A program made the position numbers and the translations under genes. From the NCBI GenBank assembly GCA_015698045.1, contig BLAL01000033.1, forward strand, positions 1-64,000: 64,000 nt of DNA, read 5' to 3'. The notes under the pieces are model-generated. The model did no database searches. It saw only the letters and a list, made by a program, of their open reading frames with translations, and was not told where the DNA came from. Shown here piece after piece: positions 45,715 through 60,888 of the stretch. The stretch comes from Rhizophagus clarus. Taxonomy: Eukaryota > Glomeromycota > Glomeromycetes > Glomerales > Glomeraceae. How positions within the stretch are numbered: the stretch's first letter is position 1; each line of letters opens with the position of its first letter.

Positions 45715-47553
45715 TCAATCCCGATATTTTTCTAAAAATTCATTATGAAATTTTTGTAATTTTGTACAAAATCCATCAAGAAGTTCTTCAGGTGGTAAAA
45801 ACGTACTTCTGAAGTGCCAAGTGCCACTTTTTTGACCAAATCCACTACCAGGTACAACACATACACCTGTTGCGTTAAGCATAGCTAAACAGTAAAATTC
45901 ATCAGGTTTTTTGCCCGCTTGATGAGCAGCTTCAATTGCCTTTTGTGGTAATCGAATTTGAGGAAAAAGATACATTGATCCCTTTAAAAAGAAATAAATG
46001 TTAATTATAGTTTTGTAAATGAACTTATTGTCCAGTAACTCACCTGGGCATTATTACATGTAACGCTCTCCAATTGATTGAAGCATTCACTTAGTTTTAT
46101 GCTCCTCCTTCGTAAACTCTCATAAATTTCATTCAATTCTTTCTGATATGATGGATAACTATAATCACCACGTTTGGGTGGTTGGACCATTAAATCTACC
46201 ATGATTTGTCCCTGAACATTTGGGCAAAGGCTAACTGATGCCATTTTGTAAAGCTCTTCGATGACATGAGAATCAATATTGGTACATTCATAATATCCCC
46301 CTCTCCTTCCACATTCCCCTATCATGCCTTTGGAAACTGAATGGAATGAAAATAATTCAAATTGCTCATATTTTTTTCCCATTGATCGAATGACTTTTTT
46401 AAAGGAATGGAATGGACGTTCATCGGGTTGATAAATATTTGTTTGATAAACCTCGTCTGCCAATAAAATAATATGCTCACTATGACAAAATTCTACGATT
46501 TCACGCATATTATGTTCAGTTAAGCATTGACCTGTAGGATTACCAGGATTAATAATAACAAGCGCGCGAACATCTAACCCTTTAAAACGTCCTGCAGAGA
46601 GTGAAGAGGCCAATTGGCTCATATCTAATCCCCAATCATCCTCTTCGTTTAAATAGTATGGTACAGGTTGCGCGTCATATAAAGCCAAAGTAGCCGTATA
46701 AAGAGGATATTGTGGTATTGGTATCATAATACCAACATTAGAATTTGTGATAATAAGTTGAAGTACGGCTTGAACACCTGCAGAAGCACCTTGAGTAAGA
46801 AAAATATCATTTGGATTTGCGGGGTACCCATCACGTTCTAAATAAAAAAAAAAAAAACAAAAAAAAAAATTATGATGAATTTCAAAAATCTTCAACTTAA
46901 ATTCATATTACCAACCTTCGATGAATTTTGCAACATTATTTCTTATATAATGAATTCCCTGAGAATGAGAATATGCACCAACACTTCCGATTTCTTTAAG
47001 TAATTTTTGTGCGCGTTCAATTGCATCTATAGGATACAATGCTTCAACTTGTGAACGATTTTCGGGTAATAAAAGATCAGGATATTCTGTTAAAGAAGCA
47101 ACCTATTCAAATTTCATCAAAAAAAAAGGAATAAATATAACATTCTAAAGTTAAAAAGAAGAAAACATATACCTGGCGGAAGAAGGTTATGGGTTTTTGT
47201 TTTAATTGTTGTGGATTGCCGATATTACAATTAACAACAGTGTCGAAGTCGTAATTATATGAATTTCCTTTAGATAATTCATCTTTGATTTGTTCAGCAC
47301 GAATAGCCAATTCACCACGAACAGCGTACTCTACCCTCTTTACATGAGGATTAATACTTTCGTAAGTAAGAAGTTTCGCTAAGAAATTTAGTATTTACAA
47401 GATGGCGTTACGGCTCAGAACGACAATTTGTAATTAAAACAAGCCTATGAAAACTCCGTTTGAAGAGGAGTAAGGTAGAGCGGAAAAATCATTTTTCTAC
47501 AAAACTATAAACTAACCTGGCGAAGCATTCTGTACATGATTGGAGGTTGACAT
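45715..47553 (-). CDS. ALT1: Alanine aminotransferase
   Basis: Five exons: 47517-47553, 47173-47378, 46916-47102, 46044-46837 and 45715-45981; 496 residues, normal for ALT. Catalyses alanine plus 2-oxoglutarate to pyruvate plus glutamate using PLP. Visible class-I aminotransferase features are LTQGASAGVQAVLQ (phosphate-binding side), VIINPGNPTGQCLTE (Asn near 243), LLADEVYQTNIY (Asp 271, Tyr 274) and FHSVSKGMIGECGRRGGYYE with the PLP-binding Lys at about 313. The C-terminus has CVVPGSGFGQKSGTWHFR, specific to ALT. No obvious long mitochondrial presequence: the start is MSTSNHVQNASPG, so the product may be cytosolic, although an alternative upstream start cannot be excluded. It is head to head with the mitochondrial carrier at 47863. 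Confidence 0.95.
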
Positions 47554-47862
47554 ATTTAACTTTATAATTTTCGAATACGTTCTTTGGTAAATTGTCGAGC
47601 TTAGACGGCGAGTAAGAAAAAAAGCGGGTTTATATGCTCTTTGCAGCAGCATCATACAGTAGAATGATTCGATGAAATTTGAACATTCGAGGTTACCGAT
47701 ATTAGATCAGATCATGATTTACCCGATTTAAATATTTTTAAATCCACAGTATAACAAAATTAAATTCCAAATTAGGAAGTACGGTTTGATAGCACGTGTA
47801 TTGTTAGATCGATATAAAAACGCGTTTGTCGATTATATTGATCTTACTCGAACATCAAAAAA
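47554..47862. promoter_or_regulatory. Shared divergent promoter of ALT and the mitochondrial carrier
   Basis: 309 bases between the two start codons, with no other ORF of substance. It holds GC-richer patches and CACGTG-like GCACGTGT (about 47792). Promoter role inferred from position only. Confidence 0.45.
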
Positions 47863-49329
47863 ATGTCAGGAGCGGACCGAACAAACCAAGGAGGATTTAC
47901 GAGAGCCGCTAAAGATTGTTTTAGCGGGACAGTTGGTGGAATTGTACAGGTGTTTGTTGGACAGGTACAAAATTTACTTTTATTATTTTTATTTCGACAA
48001 ATAATTTTAGTTGATTAACGAATGAGCTGTTATTATTTTTTATTGTCTAGCCATTTGATACAGTTAAAGTGGTGAGATTCCATGTGAATATGTTTATTCA
48101 GCAAGAATACAGAAATATATAATAATTATTATCTACATAGAGACTCCAAACGCAAGAAACTAAACCTGGTGAACCACCAAAATATACTAGCATGCTGGAT
48201 TGTGTAAGGAAAACCCGAAAAGAAGGATTGACCGCATTTTATAAGGTTTGTAATTAACAAAATTTGATTTGCTTTGTTAAACATTTGCATATGGGAATTC
48301 TGTTACGGGTATATATTTTCGTTGTCCGCTTATTTTTTAGAAAATATATAGGGAACAACTACCCCATTAGTTGGAGTTGGTGCCTGTGTCTCTATTCAAT
48401 TTCTAGTTTTTGAATTTATGAAAAGGTTCTTTAATGAAAGAAATAAACGCCCGGGACAGTTGACATTAACACAGTTGTATCAATGTGGAGCTGCGGCTGG
48501 AATAGCAGCCTCTTTTGTTTTTTGTAAGTTATATTGAAATTTTTTTTCGGTTTATTTGCAAATTTGTAATTTCTCTGAATTCTTGATCTTTATAGGTCCA
48601 GTTGAACATATTCGTACGCGTAAGTCTTGAGAAGACATTGTAGAGCTATTGCTCTGTTTAAATTGAGTTATAGATTATGAATCTTAATAATTTTATGATA
48701 TATAATTAGTGTTCATTTCTTAAATTAGGTCTCCAAATTCAAACTGCTCCTTCTAGAATATTTTCATCTAATGAAAAAACTCAGATTAAAAAGTATAATG
48801 GACCAATCGATTGCATCAAAAAAATCTATTCCTGCCATGGTATTAAAGGAATTTATAAGGGACAGTTAATAACAATGGCACGTGAATTTCACGGAGGTGC
48901 TTGCTATTTTCTAATATACGAATTCTTTATGCAGCGCGCTATGCTAAAAGAAAAGAAATCAAGGAATGAACTACCCGGTTGGAAAAAATGCTTATATGGG
49001 GCTGCAGCAGGTTTGTCTTATACCATCAAAAAAATAAATTTTGTTATTTTCAGTATACTTTCTAATGTAATAAATTTTTTTAAGGGTACGGAATGTGGTG
49101 TTCCATTTATCCGATAGATGTTATCAAGAGTAAAATTCAAACTGATAGCTTTTCAAAAGAAAAGCGAAAATACTCAAGTTCTTTTGACTGCGCAAGACAG
49201 ATTTTAGCGAAGGAAGGAATTAAAGGTTTTTTTAAAGGGTTTGGTACATGTATGTTACGTGCTGGCCCTGTTAATGCTTCAAGTTTTGTTGCCTTTGAAT
49301 TTGCTATGGAATTATTTGAAAAGATTTAA
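47863..49329 (+). CDS. YMC1: Mitochondrial carrier, Ymc1/Ymc2-like
   Basis: Seven exons: 47863-47964, 48051-48071 (21 nt), 48141-48245, 48352-48523, 48596-48619 (24 nt), 48729-49010 and 49085-49329; 316 residues. Three carrier repeats each have the P-x-D/E-x-x-K/R signature: PFDTVK (about 35), PVEHIR (about 135) and PIDVIK (about 245). The wording GGIVQVFVGQPFDTVKVRLQ, GTTTPLVGVGACVSIQF and FFKGFGTCMLRAGPVNA matches the Ymc1/Ymc2 branch, implicated in glycine/glutamate or carboxylate transport across the inner mitochondrial membrane. Substrate is not decidable from sequence; the related carnitine and ornithine carriers are alternatives. The divergent neighbour ALT also handles glutamate, which may or may not be meaningful. 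The donor at 48620 and the 21-nt exon carrying the signature motif are unusual but phase-correct. Confidence 0.9.
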
Positions 49330-49573
49330 AGAAAAAAAAAATCAAAATAGAATTTAAAATGTTGTTTGTTAAATATTTATTTAATTTACTGATAATCTAT
49401 TTTAAATAATTCCCCATTATTTCGGCAATTAAAATTAAAATAATATATTATACTTTAAAAAAGTATACTAACTATTAAACTCGAATATTGATATTGTACA
49501 TTATAAATTAATTTTTAAATTACGTATTGCAACCTCTATAACTGATAATATTATTCTACTGTATCATGAAACA

Positions 49574-51438
49574 TTAAAACTAAAAGACAGAAAATAAATA
49601 TTATTAGAATATAAAATAAGAAGAAAATTTAATGATAAAAAATTCTCTTACCCTAATTTGATAACTTCCTGCTTTAGTCATATACCTTACCCATTTAACA
49701 CTTGTGTAATTACTTTTTTCGAATACTTTCAGAAATCTCACCATTAGTCCAGAAGAAGTGAACATCAAAACTTGAAAATCCATTGATATTGGTGGTCGCG
49801 ACCATGCTTTCTTGACAGTCATAGAAGAAAGTTCGGCTTCGCCAGACAATGTTTCCTCGGATTGTCCTTGAAATCGCGATAACCTATATATAAAAAAATT
49901 TTTATAATAAATGGTTTTTTAAAAATTGTTTACAAATATCGTATTCGTAAATATTTAGATATATTACTTCCAAACAATAGAATTCTCGGCTGGGACATAT
50001 CTCGCTTTACCAGCATCAACGTGTATATTAATATTGGCAGTGTTAAGTGGCGTAGGTATCCTTATCACCACATTATTAGCAATTAACTTAGGAGAGAAAT
50101 TGGCTTTTACAGTAACGCGATATTCAACTCGAGATTTACCAATTTCGTTAACTACTGGATGAACACGAAATGGAAGATTGACATTTTCTGTGGTACGGTA
50201 TCTTTATAAATATAATAAATTAACATAACATTCAAGAAATTTTGAAGATAAAAAAAAAAAAATACTCATTTTGTTCGAACCTCATTAATTCAAATTCACC
50301 ATCTGGAGGAACAAAACTTATAGTTCGATCGGAATCGAATTTCCCTAACTTAACACATTGATGAAACTGACAGTCATCAATCTCAACAGCATTAGTTCTT
50401 TTCTGAGATCTATTGAATAAATTAATTTAGGTAGGTTTTTAAATAAATCAATTTTAAGATACAAAAATTTACATACAATCCTCTATGTGATGTGTCTTTT
50501 TCTAATAATAATTTATCATTAAGTCCAAATTTACATTCCGGTGTACCAGAAAGATATGCTCTCATCATAATTTGTCCAGACACGTCCGCTCTTAATGTTG
50601 TACCTATTTTATCAAAGACAAGTATTTTATCACTCTTATAAAAGCTTTTAAAATATTAAATAATATAACATTAGAGATATTAACCTTTAGTACTCATTAA
50701 CAGATTTACAGATTCAATTACATCTATAAAGGCTTCGTTCTTTCTGTATTTAATATCTGATCTGCGCCACGAGGTGGCTCCGGTTGCTTGGATGGTGATC
50801 TTTGAAGAATCCTCCTTCTGATATTAAAAATGATCAATACTTTACCTAATTTTATCTATAATATAGAAAATAACGTACCACAGCGCGTTGAGATTTGACG
50901 CTTTCGGTTGTTATATACATCTTGAGCGTTTCCGTTTCGCTATTTTGAGGATACCCAAAATCGAGGACCTCTGACCAAAGTAAAAGCGTTTATCAATTTA
51001 CGGACATCACAGGACACTATTCATGTTACGAGTATTTACCGTCTAACAGCTCATATATTAATACAAAATTGTTCTTAACAGCTTCTTCGTCAAATTTTCC
51101 AAAGTAAGCCTTTCCAATATTAACAAGCCGATAACAAAACTCAAACACCAAAGCAGCGTTAGCGTTACATTTTGTAACGGCCACAATATAAAGGTTATCA
51201 TGACGAACATGAAAAAATGATGTAGACCCAAGTGTAATGATAGGTGAGCGGACATCTGTATTGGAAATTACTTGAATTCTAAAAATGTCCGCCACAGAAC
51301 GCCTAGAATTTTCGCGTTTTATGAGTTTCTATTATGTTAATCTAAAACAGAAATTTATACCTACTTCAAATCTTGACGGTACAAACGCGAGATGAGCACT
51401 TCTCCTTTCTGATTATAAATAAAGAATGCACTTATCAT
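49574..51438 (-). CDS. APM4: AP-2 complex subunit mu
   Basis: Nine exons: 51365-51438, 51040-51302, 50879-50970, 50685-50817, 50477-50603, 50281-50409, 49968-50201, 49652-49883 and 49574-49579; 429 residues against about 435 in animals. The N-terminal longin domain starts [20 protein letters not shown] and continues [20 protein letters not shown], diagnostic of AP-2 rather than AP-1 mu. The C-terminal mu-homology domain (about 165-429) contains [40 protein letters not shown] and [20 protein letters not shown]. It binds YxxPhi cargo signals and PIP2 during clathrin-mediated endocytosis. The final exon is only six bases (TTT TAA), reached by acceptor CTTTTAG; without it the conserved end SYQIRF is lost. 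Tail to tail with the carrier gene, 244 bases apart. Confidence 0.95.
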
Positions 51439-52120
51439 CGTTGTTGTCAGTACAAACCTAATTCGAGAGCAAATCAACTGATAAGCTTGTCGATCCTCTT
51501 TCCTATTACTGTATTGGATGATACACAGTCCGTCCTTTTAACCATTGTTGAACTAAAGGAAAAAACGAATTTTTACATATTTATAACAATTAAAAAAATA
51601 CGTGAAAAATTCCTTCCACAGCAAAACCTAATACAAAATCACAGTGTAGAGATCCGTTCATTCTTTATTGAACACGAGAAAAAAAGAGTTGCTTTAGGAG
51701 TCGTTTGAGTTGTTTAGATATCATTTAAAAATTGATTTGTTTAAAGACTGAATCGGATTCTAGTTTGTCTTTTTTCAATCGCAAAAAACAAATACTCTCA
51801 TTCGAGAAATCGAACGTCCGAAAAGATTAAAGTGAATTTTTAAGCGGATCGACATTAAAACTACTAGCAAACTAGGAAGGAGGAAGGAAACACTCAAAAA
51901 TCTGAAGATAATATTACCATCAAAGCTGAAAAAGTAAAATATTGATAATGGATAAAAAAATTATAAAGGGAATTAATGTATTATAATAGTTTTTTTTTGT
52001 ATATTAGAAGATTTAATATAAAGAAGTATAAGGACGTAAAAATGTCGTTTCTCTGATTATTCAAATATTTAAGATTGCGCCAAAGAGTAAATAAATAATA
52101 ACAAGGTCTTGTATATCCTA
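51439..52120. other. Intergenic stretch between AP-2 mu start and SEC15 end
   Basis: Contains the AP-2 mu promoter (nearest about 300 bases) and the SEC15 3' flank. No supported gene or repeat. Confidence 0.5.
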
Positions 52121-55100
52121 TCACGTCGAACTTCTCAGAGTTCGTACAACGCTTTCCATTGCTCGTTTTTTAACTCTCTCTTCAGGTTGCATTGCCAATA
52201 ACGGTTGATCTTGCCATCTATTAATGCAAAGTGTTTCTTTATCATTATATTTTACAGATAAACAATATTTTGTAGTATAATTTTCAAACAAACTTACTTA
52301 TCGAATAAATTAATAACATCTGTTGGCTTAAGTAATGAATATTTTCTATTTCTTGTAGAAGGATCCAAGTATTCTTCAACATTATCGGATTGTAGAAGGG
52401 TTACAATCTAAGAAGTGGCAACAATATATAATTATTAACCTGTTGATTACCTATTAACGTAATTATATTGTAATTACAAATACCTGTCTCAATTCTAAAA
52501 ATGCATCCGCAATATTTGGATCTTCAAGTTTACGTGCAAAATGTTCGAGGAACGTGACATCAACTTCAAGATTCGCAACACCATTTGCATTAATCTTTTT
52601 GACGCTAGGACTTAGAATTAAATTCTATAAAAGATTTAGAGTAAAGCTTTAAAAAATAAATCTTTCAATAATAAATCTTTCAATAAACTATCAAGTACAA
52701 TTAAATAAAGCATACACATAAGGAAGAAGCCAAATGACTTAAAGCATTAAAGTAAATAAAAATCTTGATTGACATCGGAAGATTGTACAAAGTTGAACTA
52801 ATGACAGCCGTAAGATAATTAACCATATCTAGTGTTTAAAAATAAAATATCATTTATTAAATTATTTCAAATAACTAAAATTAATAACGAAATAACAAAC
52901 CATGAAGGAAAAAACTTGGATGAACTTGAACAGAGTTCGGTACCCTAAATAATTACATAATTAATTAAAATATAAAATAAATTCAAAACATGAAATAAAA
53001 GATTCACCAATCATAATCTGCTAATTCCAAGAAATCATCAATCTTTGAATTAACAAGTTCAAAAATACGTTTCTCTGCTTTTTTACTAGTCTCACGAAAT
53101 TCTTCAGCAGCTTTTAATTTGATTTGACCTCCACGATGAGATGATCTAAAAAAAATATATTTGTTATGGAAAATTGCACTATTTTACAGAAGTGGAATAA
53201 GGTCAGTAAGGTCAACAATATACCTCTTTGTTTTCAATAATTTTTCTAATTCCCCACAAGCATCATGAAAATATTCGAGATTAATAATAATTTGTACAAT
53301 CTGCGACATATTTTGACTCTCTAATTTACTCGTTAGAACACCATTGACATGTTCTATTAACAAATTATCTAATGTCTTTATAAAGGACGAATAAATTTAT
53401 TATAAGCGGATGATTTAAAATATCTAAACTATAATGTTAACCGACCTGTTTCGCAATATCGTCTACTGTACTAAATTGTCGTGAGTCGCCTTCTGCAAAT
53501 GTATAATATTGATCCACAAATTTTTTAATATCCAAGCAACATGAAGGATAAGCTTGTGAAAAAGGAAGTGTCCTTGGATATCTATAAAATATTCATACAA
53601 AATTTTTATTATTATTTCGAGACTAGGGATTGGAATTGATAAAATATTGAGAGATTCGATAATCGATTCCAACCCTGGTTAATTTTAACATACCCTTGAC
53701 TAATACGATGATCCTCTTTAAACCAACAAGCATCAACAACTGCCTCATATTCTGCTGGACTACTAATCGGCATTGGCATATAATCATCATACAGAAGTGT
53801 CTACGATATACAACTTTTTATAATCAATGTAACATCAATAAATCGAATTTTTAATCGACCTTTACCTGAAGAAAATCTTCCAAAAATCTTTGTTTCAACA
53901 TATCAGAGTATCTTTGAAAAACAGTTAATATCAGATCTGTAAATGCGTGAACATTATACCCGTAATCCTAAGAAAAAAAATATTAACTAAAGCAGTAATT
54001 TAAAATAAATAGAATAAAGTATCTAAATCTTAAATACCTCCAAAGTTTGAATAAAGGTAAATAAAGAAAATTTAATTTGTAAAAATAATTTTGGATCATG
54101 ACATTCATCAAGACTTTCAGTAATAATTTTAACCACTTTAGCAATTACTGAATCCCATAAGTTATCAACTTCTGTTTGAGATCGGAAATTTTGTGTAGAA
54201 TGCACAATTACATATTCTACTACAAAAAACCCCACAATATCTTGAAGGAAAGATTCGAAACCCTTCTCATTACCTTCCCTCAATGTGAATGATTGTGAGA
54301 GAACTAAATTTGCTTGAGACTTAAAAGAAAAAACAATTAAAATTTTATAATTATGATATGTGAATTAAATTCACATGGAATTAAATACCCTTCTATCCTC
54401 TTCATAATTTGATTTAAATTCATTTCGTTTTCCTAATTCTTCGTAAATATGCAAACATTGATATAATGGTTTGAAATCAATATGTACTTGATCATTATTT
54501 ACGATATTAACTATATAATAAAGAACGTAAATTAAATTGTACTTGCGAAATGAGGAAAATAACACATCCTATAATAATGAAAACGGTGCATATTATAACA
54601 TACATTCATTTTCTTCGTTCATTACCATCTCAATTGGCGAACTGACTGGAACTGATCGTAAATCAGGATTTTGTGCAACCTTAAGTTTCCATCGTTCTTG
54701 ACGTAACTTCATTTGTTCCATCGCTATTTTGCCAACCTCTCCGGACACTTGGCGAACTCTTTACATAACAAAAGAAATATTATCTTGATCAATAATTAAC
54801 TCTATGTTTGTATTTAATTATAACTTAATTTGGATACGTTTACAGCAAAAGATATTATAATCACATACTTAAATAACCATTCTTTCATCTCTTTTGTAAC
54901 AGCATTCTTGACATCATGTTGCATAACAGGAATAGATTCCTCTAAAATAAATTACATATTATCCCAGATTCAAATTCGTAAAATACTTTGAAACAAAAGA
55001 GGATATTACATACGCAAATGTTTGGCGAATTCATATTGTATAGCTTTACGCAAATGGACAGTCCGCAATTCTTCCAATGTCTAAAATAACAACTCTTTTA

Positions 55101-55757
55101 ATGTTTCGCTAACAAATTATAAAAAGAGTAATTAAACCAACGGAATACCTACCCTTAAAGCCGAATAATATTTTCTCTCTTCTACTAAATGATTTACACG
55201 ATTCGCCATATCGAGCACATGTAAACATAATTGCAATGTTTCAACAGCTTCATCAATATTTTTTTGAATTCTTCGTGTTTGTATAAGCTCTTTTTTCTAG
55301 TAAAAAGTGAAAAGTTCATTAAAAAATGTTAAATCAAATGTTATTTTCAGTATGTAATTTACCTTTGATGCAACTTTTTTACCAGAATTTTGTACATCAT
55401 AATTTAAATCAATTATTTTATTTTTTAAATTGACAGTTCCTTGTCTAACTTTTAATAATTGATCCACGGATTGTATAAATTCCTATCAATAATAATAAAA
55501 TTCATTATAACATCAAATGGGATTTATCCAAAAGTGTTTAATTCAAGTTATACCTGATAATTACTATTACACATTCTCTCTATTTCACCTTCTTTCTTTC
55601 TAACAAACATTGCCAGTTGTTCAAGAAAAGTTTCTTGTCTATCGGTATCATAAATAGTTTTTATGATAGGCCCGAGCTGTTCAAGGTTCTCATTTTCAAC
55701 GTTCAATTCTGCCGAGAATACAAGATTCTGAAGTTGTTGTTGGTCGTTAGCCGACAT
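52121..55757 (-). CDS. SEC15: Exocyst complex component Sec15
   Basis: Eighteen exons, all phase-consistent: 55554-55757, 55363-55482, 55153-55296, 55014-55080, 54869-54941, 54604-54758, 54389-54510, 54038-54319, 53866-53967, 53694-53800, 53446-53581, 53224-53375, 53008-53145, 52901-52944, 52716-52828, 52484-52624, 52298-52407 and 52121-52217 (TGA stop); 768 residues. Exocyst subunit joining Rab GTPase Sec4 on vesicles to tethering at the plasma membrane, supporting polarised hyphal growth. Recognisable blocks: IYDTDRQETFLEQLAMFVRK, EFIQSVDQLLKVR, HIDFKPLYQCLHIYEELGKR, YDDYMPMPISSPAEYEAVVD, RTLPFSQAYPSCCLDIKKFV and FLEHFARKLEDPNIADAFLE. The boundary of exon 7 was set by continuity (acceptor TATATAG at 54511); the alternative upstream acceptor adds about 21 unrelated residues. 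Confidence 0.93.
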
Positions 55758-56410
55758 TCTGCGATATCAAGCGGGCCAGAAAATTACATTTTTACATTTG
55801 TTTTTTGTTACGCCGAATATATTACTCGATTTATGTGGCACAGCACCCGAAAAATTCCACAATTTTGGGCAGAATTATAAATGATTGACGTTGTAAATTT
55901 CTATATTAAGTAATGCTAGCCCTGTCCAGATCAAGATTTTGATACAACATACATTTGACATCGCACTTATAAATTCCGTTAATTTACTCCATTTAAAAAT
56001 TTTAAAAATTTTGATAAAATACAGTAAATATTATTATAAAATAACGAAACAGGATATTTAAAAGTGTCGAGGCAATCAGTTCAATTATGGTTCGAACAGA
56101 TGATTTTTTAATTTTAGTCGTGAATTCACAAGCATCACAAATTGCATTATTCACAAATGAGTATTGGGCAATCATTTGAATGATTTGATATTAAATTGAT
56201 TGAAGAAGGGGAGTCGATCCTTTGGCACAAAATAAAATTTGAACAATGTGCAGTCACAGGATTGCGAAAGTAGATTTTACTGATAATTTATTTGTTTTAA
56301 ATATTTAACTGTTCCTGATTACTTTTTTAATGAAATTCCAAGCTGATGATTAGTGTGATCATTAGTGTATCAAGGCGACGCTCAAGAGCAGACACAATGA
56401 CATATAAAGA
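55758..56410. other. Intergenic stretch between SEC15 and the NTF2-like gene
   Basis: SEC15 promoter on the left, 3' flank of the NTF2-like gene on the right. No gene or clear repeat. Confidence 0.5.
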
Positions 56411-57089
56411 TTAAATCAAATACCCACTTATCCCATGCGTCAATTCTAAAACAGTAATAACTATACCCCCAGTAACCATTCCGGTAAGTTTCCTTGCAAT
56501 TTCTGCATACAGCCACCCAACAATCGGTAAAGATTCCAACAAATCCTTTAAACTCCAAATATCCTCATGTTTAACAATCTTTTGTTGCTCGTTGAACTCA
56601 AATCTTGAGATTATACGCAATGTAAATTCATTATTACAGCTATTACAACATTTACTATTTTTACCAAACACTACACGCAAACATGAAAATGAAAGAAACT
56701 GAAGAGAGAGACGATATTTAATCGAAGCATCTATGCACACTAAATGATGATTTCCCACTATTTTGCTATCAGTAACGGATTGTATTTCGGGTGTTATAGT
56801 ATAAAAGAAAGAGGAAAGCAAATGGAATTGATTGATTATTTGGTCATGTGATTCAACAAGTAAAATTGGATTTTCAAAGACTAAAAATTCAAAAAAAATT
56901 TTAATCAATTTCAATAAATTATTTGCTTCAATTATTTTATAACATACCAGCATTAGCGTCAAAATAAGTCGTAATAACATTCCTTTGGATTTTTTTTTTC
57001 CTAGAAAATAAACTTAAGTAAACAAGTCTAGCGATAGCTTTCTCGCTACTCTCTCCACTCTCGCTTTTTTGTGATCCATTAGCGTCCAT
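56411..57089 (-). CDS. NTF2/SnoaL-like fold protein of unknown role
   Basis: Two exons, 56948-57089 and 56411-56880 (donor GTATGT, acceptor TTTTTAG), give 203 residues. An intronless frame from 56980 exists but would replace the conserved-looking start. The spliced reading gives NVITTYFDANAVFENPILLV, the typical opening of NTF2/SnoaL-like proteins (helix, then Asp/Glu-Asn-Pro strand). Then come GNHHLVCIDASIKYRL, and RFEFNEQQKIVKHEDIWSLK followed by DLLESLPIVGWLYAEIAR, a C-terminal pattern seen in fungal SigF-like or DUF-type NTF2 proteins. The last 40 residues are hydrophobic (TGMVTGGIVITVLELTHG) and may attach to a membrane. No catalytic residues can be assigned. Residues 1-30 are Ser/Glu-rich, without a signal peptide. 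Confidence 0.6.
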
Positions 57090-57262
57090 GATTCATACGC
57101 GATTCATTATAAATAGGAGCCGTTGTAGGAATTCGTAGCAGGAAGGGTCAAGCTAAATCCGTGTTATAGGTGATCATAAAGCATAATTTGGTAACTGGAA
57201 ACTAAATACCGATTGCCGATCATTTTCATATGGATATTTCGTTAACGGCAGTTATTTTACTA

Positions 57263-57505
57263 CAATTGGAATTTACCCCAGCGTTACCCCAAAAAAAGCA
57301 CTTGTCACGTGACTATGAAAATTGTCACAACCGTCACACCCTGCCGCGTTTTCATACTGTTTTCATTGTTTTTTCGACTTATGTAGTAAAACCTTATTCT
57401 TCACACATTAATTGTCACCGTACCGTCCACGTGACTCTGCATAACTCTGCATAATGCGGGCCAAGAGTGCTTTTTTTGGGGGTAACGCTAGGGTAGTTAC
57501 AATTG
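57263..57505. mobile_element. MITE-like element with 40-bp imperfect inverted ends
   Basis: The left end CAATTGGAATTTACCCCAGC then GTTACCCCAAAAAAAGCACT is mirrored at the right by AGTGCTTTTTTTGGGGGTAA then CGCTAGGGTAGTTACAATTG. The 243-bp body is GC-richer than its surroundings, with CACGTGAC boxes near both inner ends and a doubled CTGCATAA. CAATTG at each edge is palindromic, so the exact target duplication cannot be fixed. It lies 174 bases upstream of the NTF2-like gene's start codon and could affect its promoter. Confidence 0.75.
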
Positions 57506-57717
57506 GGCTTCGTGGTATCATCACTCGATATCATTATTCGAATAATATGAACTATAAAGTATTCATTTTTCATATGTAAATATACCATAGAATTTATCAT
57601 TCTACCCGGGTCCCGGGTATAATTATCATTACATACAATTCAATATTAAATTTTATTAAAAAAATCATTTTATATTATTGGCACTATAAAAAAAATGTAA
57701 CAATAAATTTTGTATAG

Positions 57718-60430
<2,713 letters not shown>

Positions 60431-60888
60431 TTGCAGTTATTTCATTTATTTAAATTTTTTTTTTTTTTTTTTCACATTATTACAAGAAAAATTGGAGGAC
60501 AGGTTATATAGTAAATAAAAAAAAAGGCTCTAACATAAGCGTGGTTTAAATATCCTTACCAAATATTATTCGCCGAAGTCTCTGGTGAGTAAACATCGAA
60601 GAAATATTTATGCCTTTAGGTGAGAGAAATTTTGCATAGACCATTGTTAGATCGAAATCAAATATCAGTTGATGCTAATTATTTGGTCAATGGTCAGCTG
60701 TTTAAGTTACACAATCGCCAAATTTATTTATTTTTTTTTTTTTTCGGCAGATTATTATTAAATTTTTTATTAAATTAAAAAAGGTCAAAAAAAAAAAAAA
60801 AAAAAAATTTACAAGACATTAATAAATAAATAAATAAATAAATGAATAGATGAATAAATGTATTCATAACATTGTTTTTTTCTTTTTG
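60431..60888. other. Intergenic stretch between LETM1 and the LEA-2 protein gene
   Basis: LETM1 promoter side (to about 60700) with a T-run at 60457, then a poly-A tract (60790-60808) and an AATAAATA repeat (60820-60850) next to the LEA-2 gene end. No gene. Confidence 0.5.

Noticed and set aside
57230-57600. Two 60-74-residue frames on opposite strands
   Set aside because: They run across the inverted-repeat MITE and have no family resemblance.
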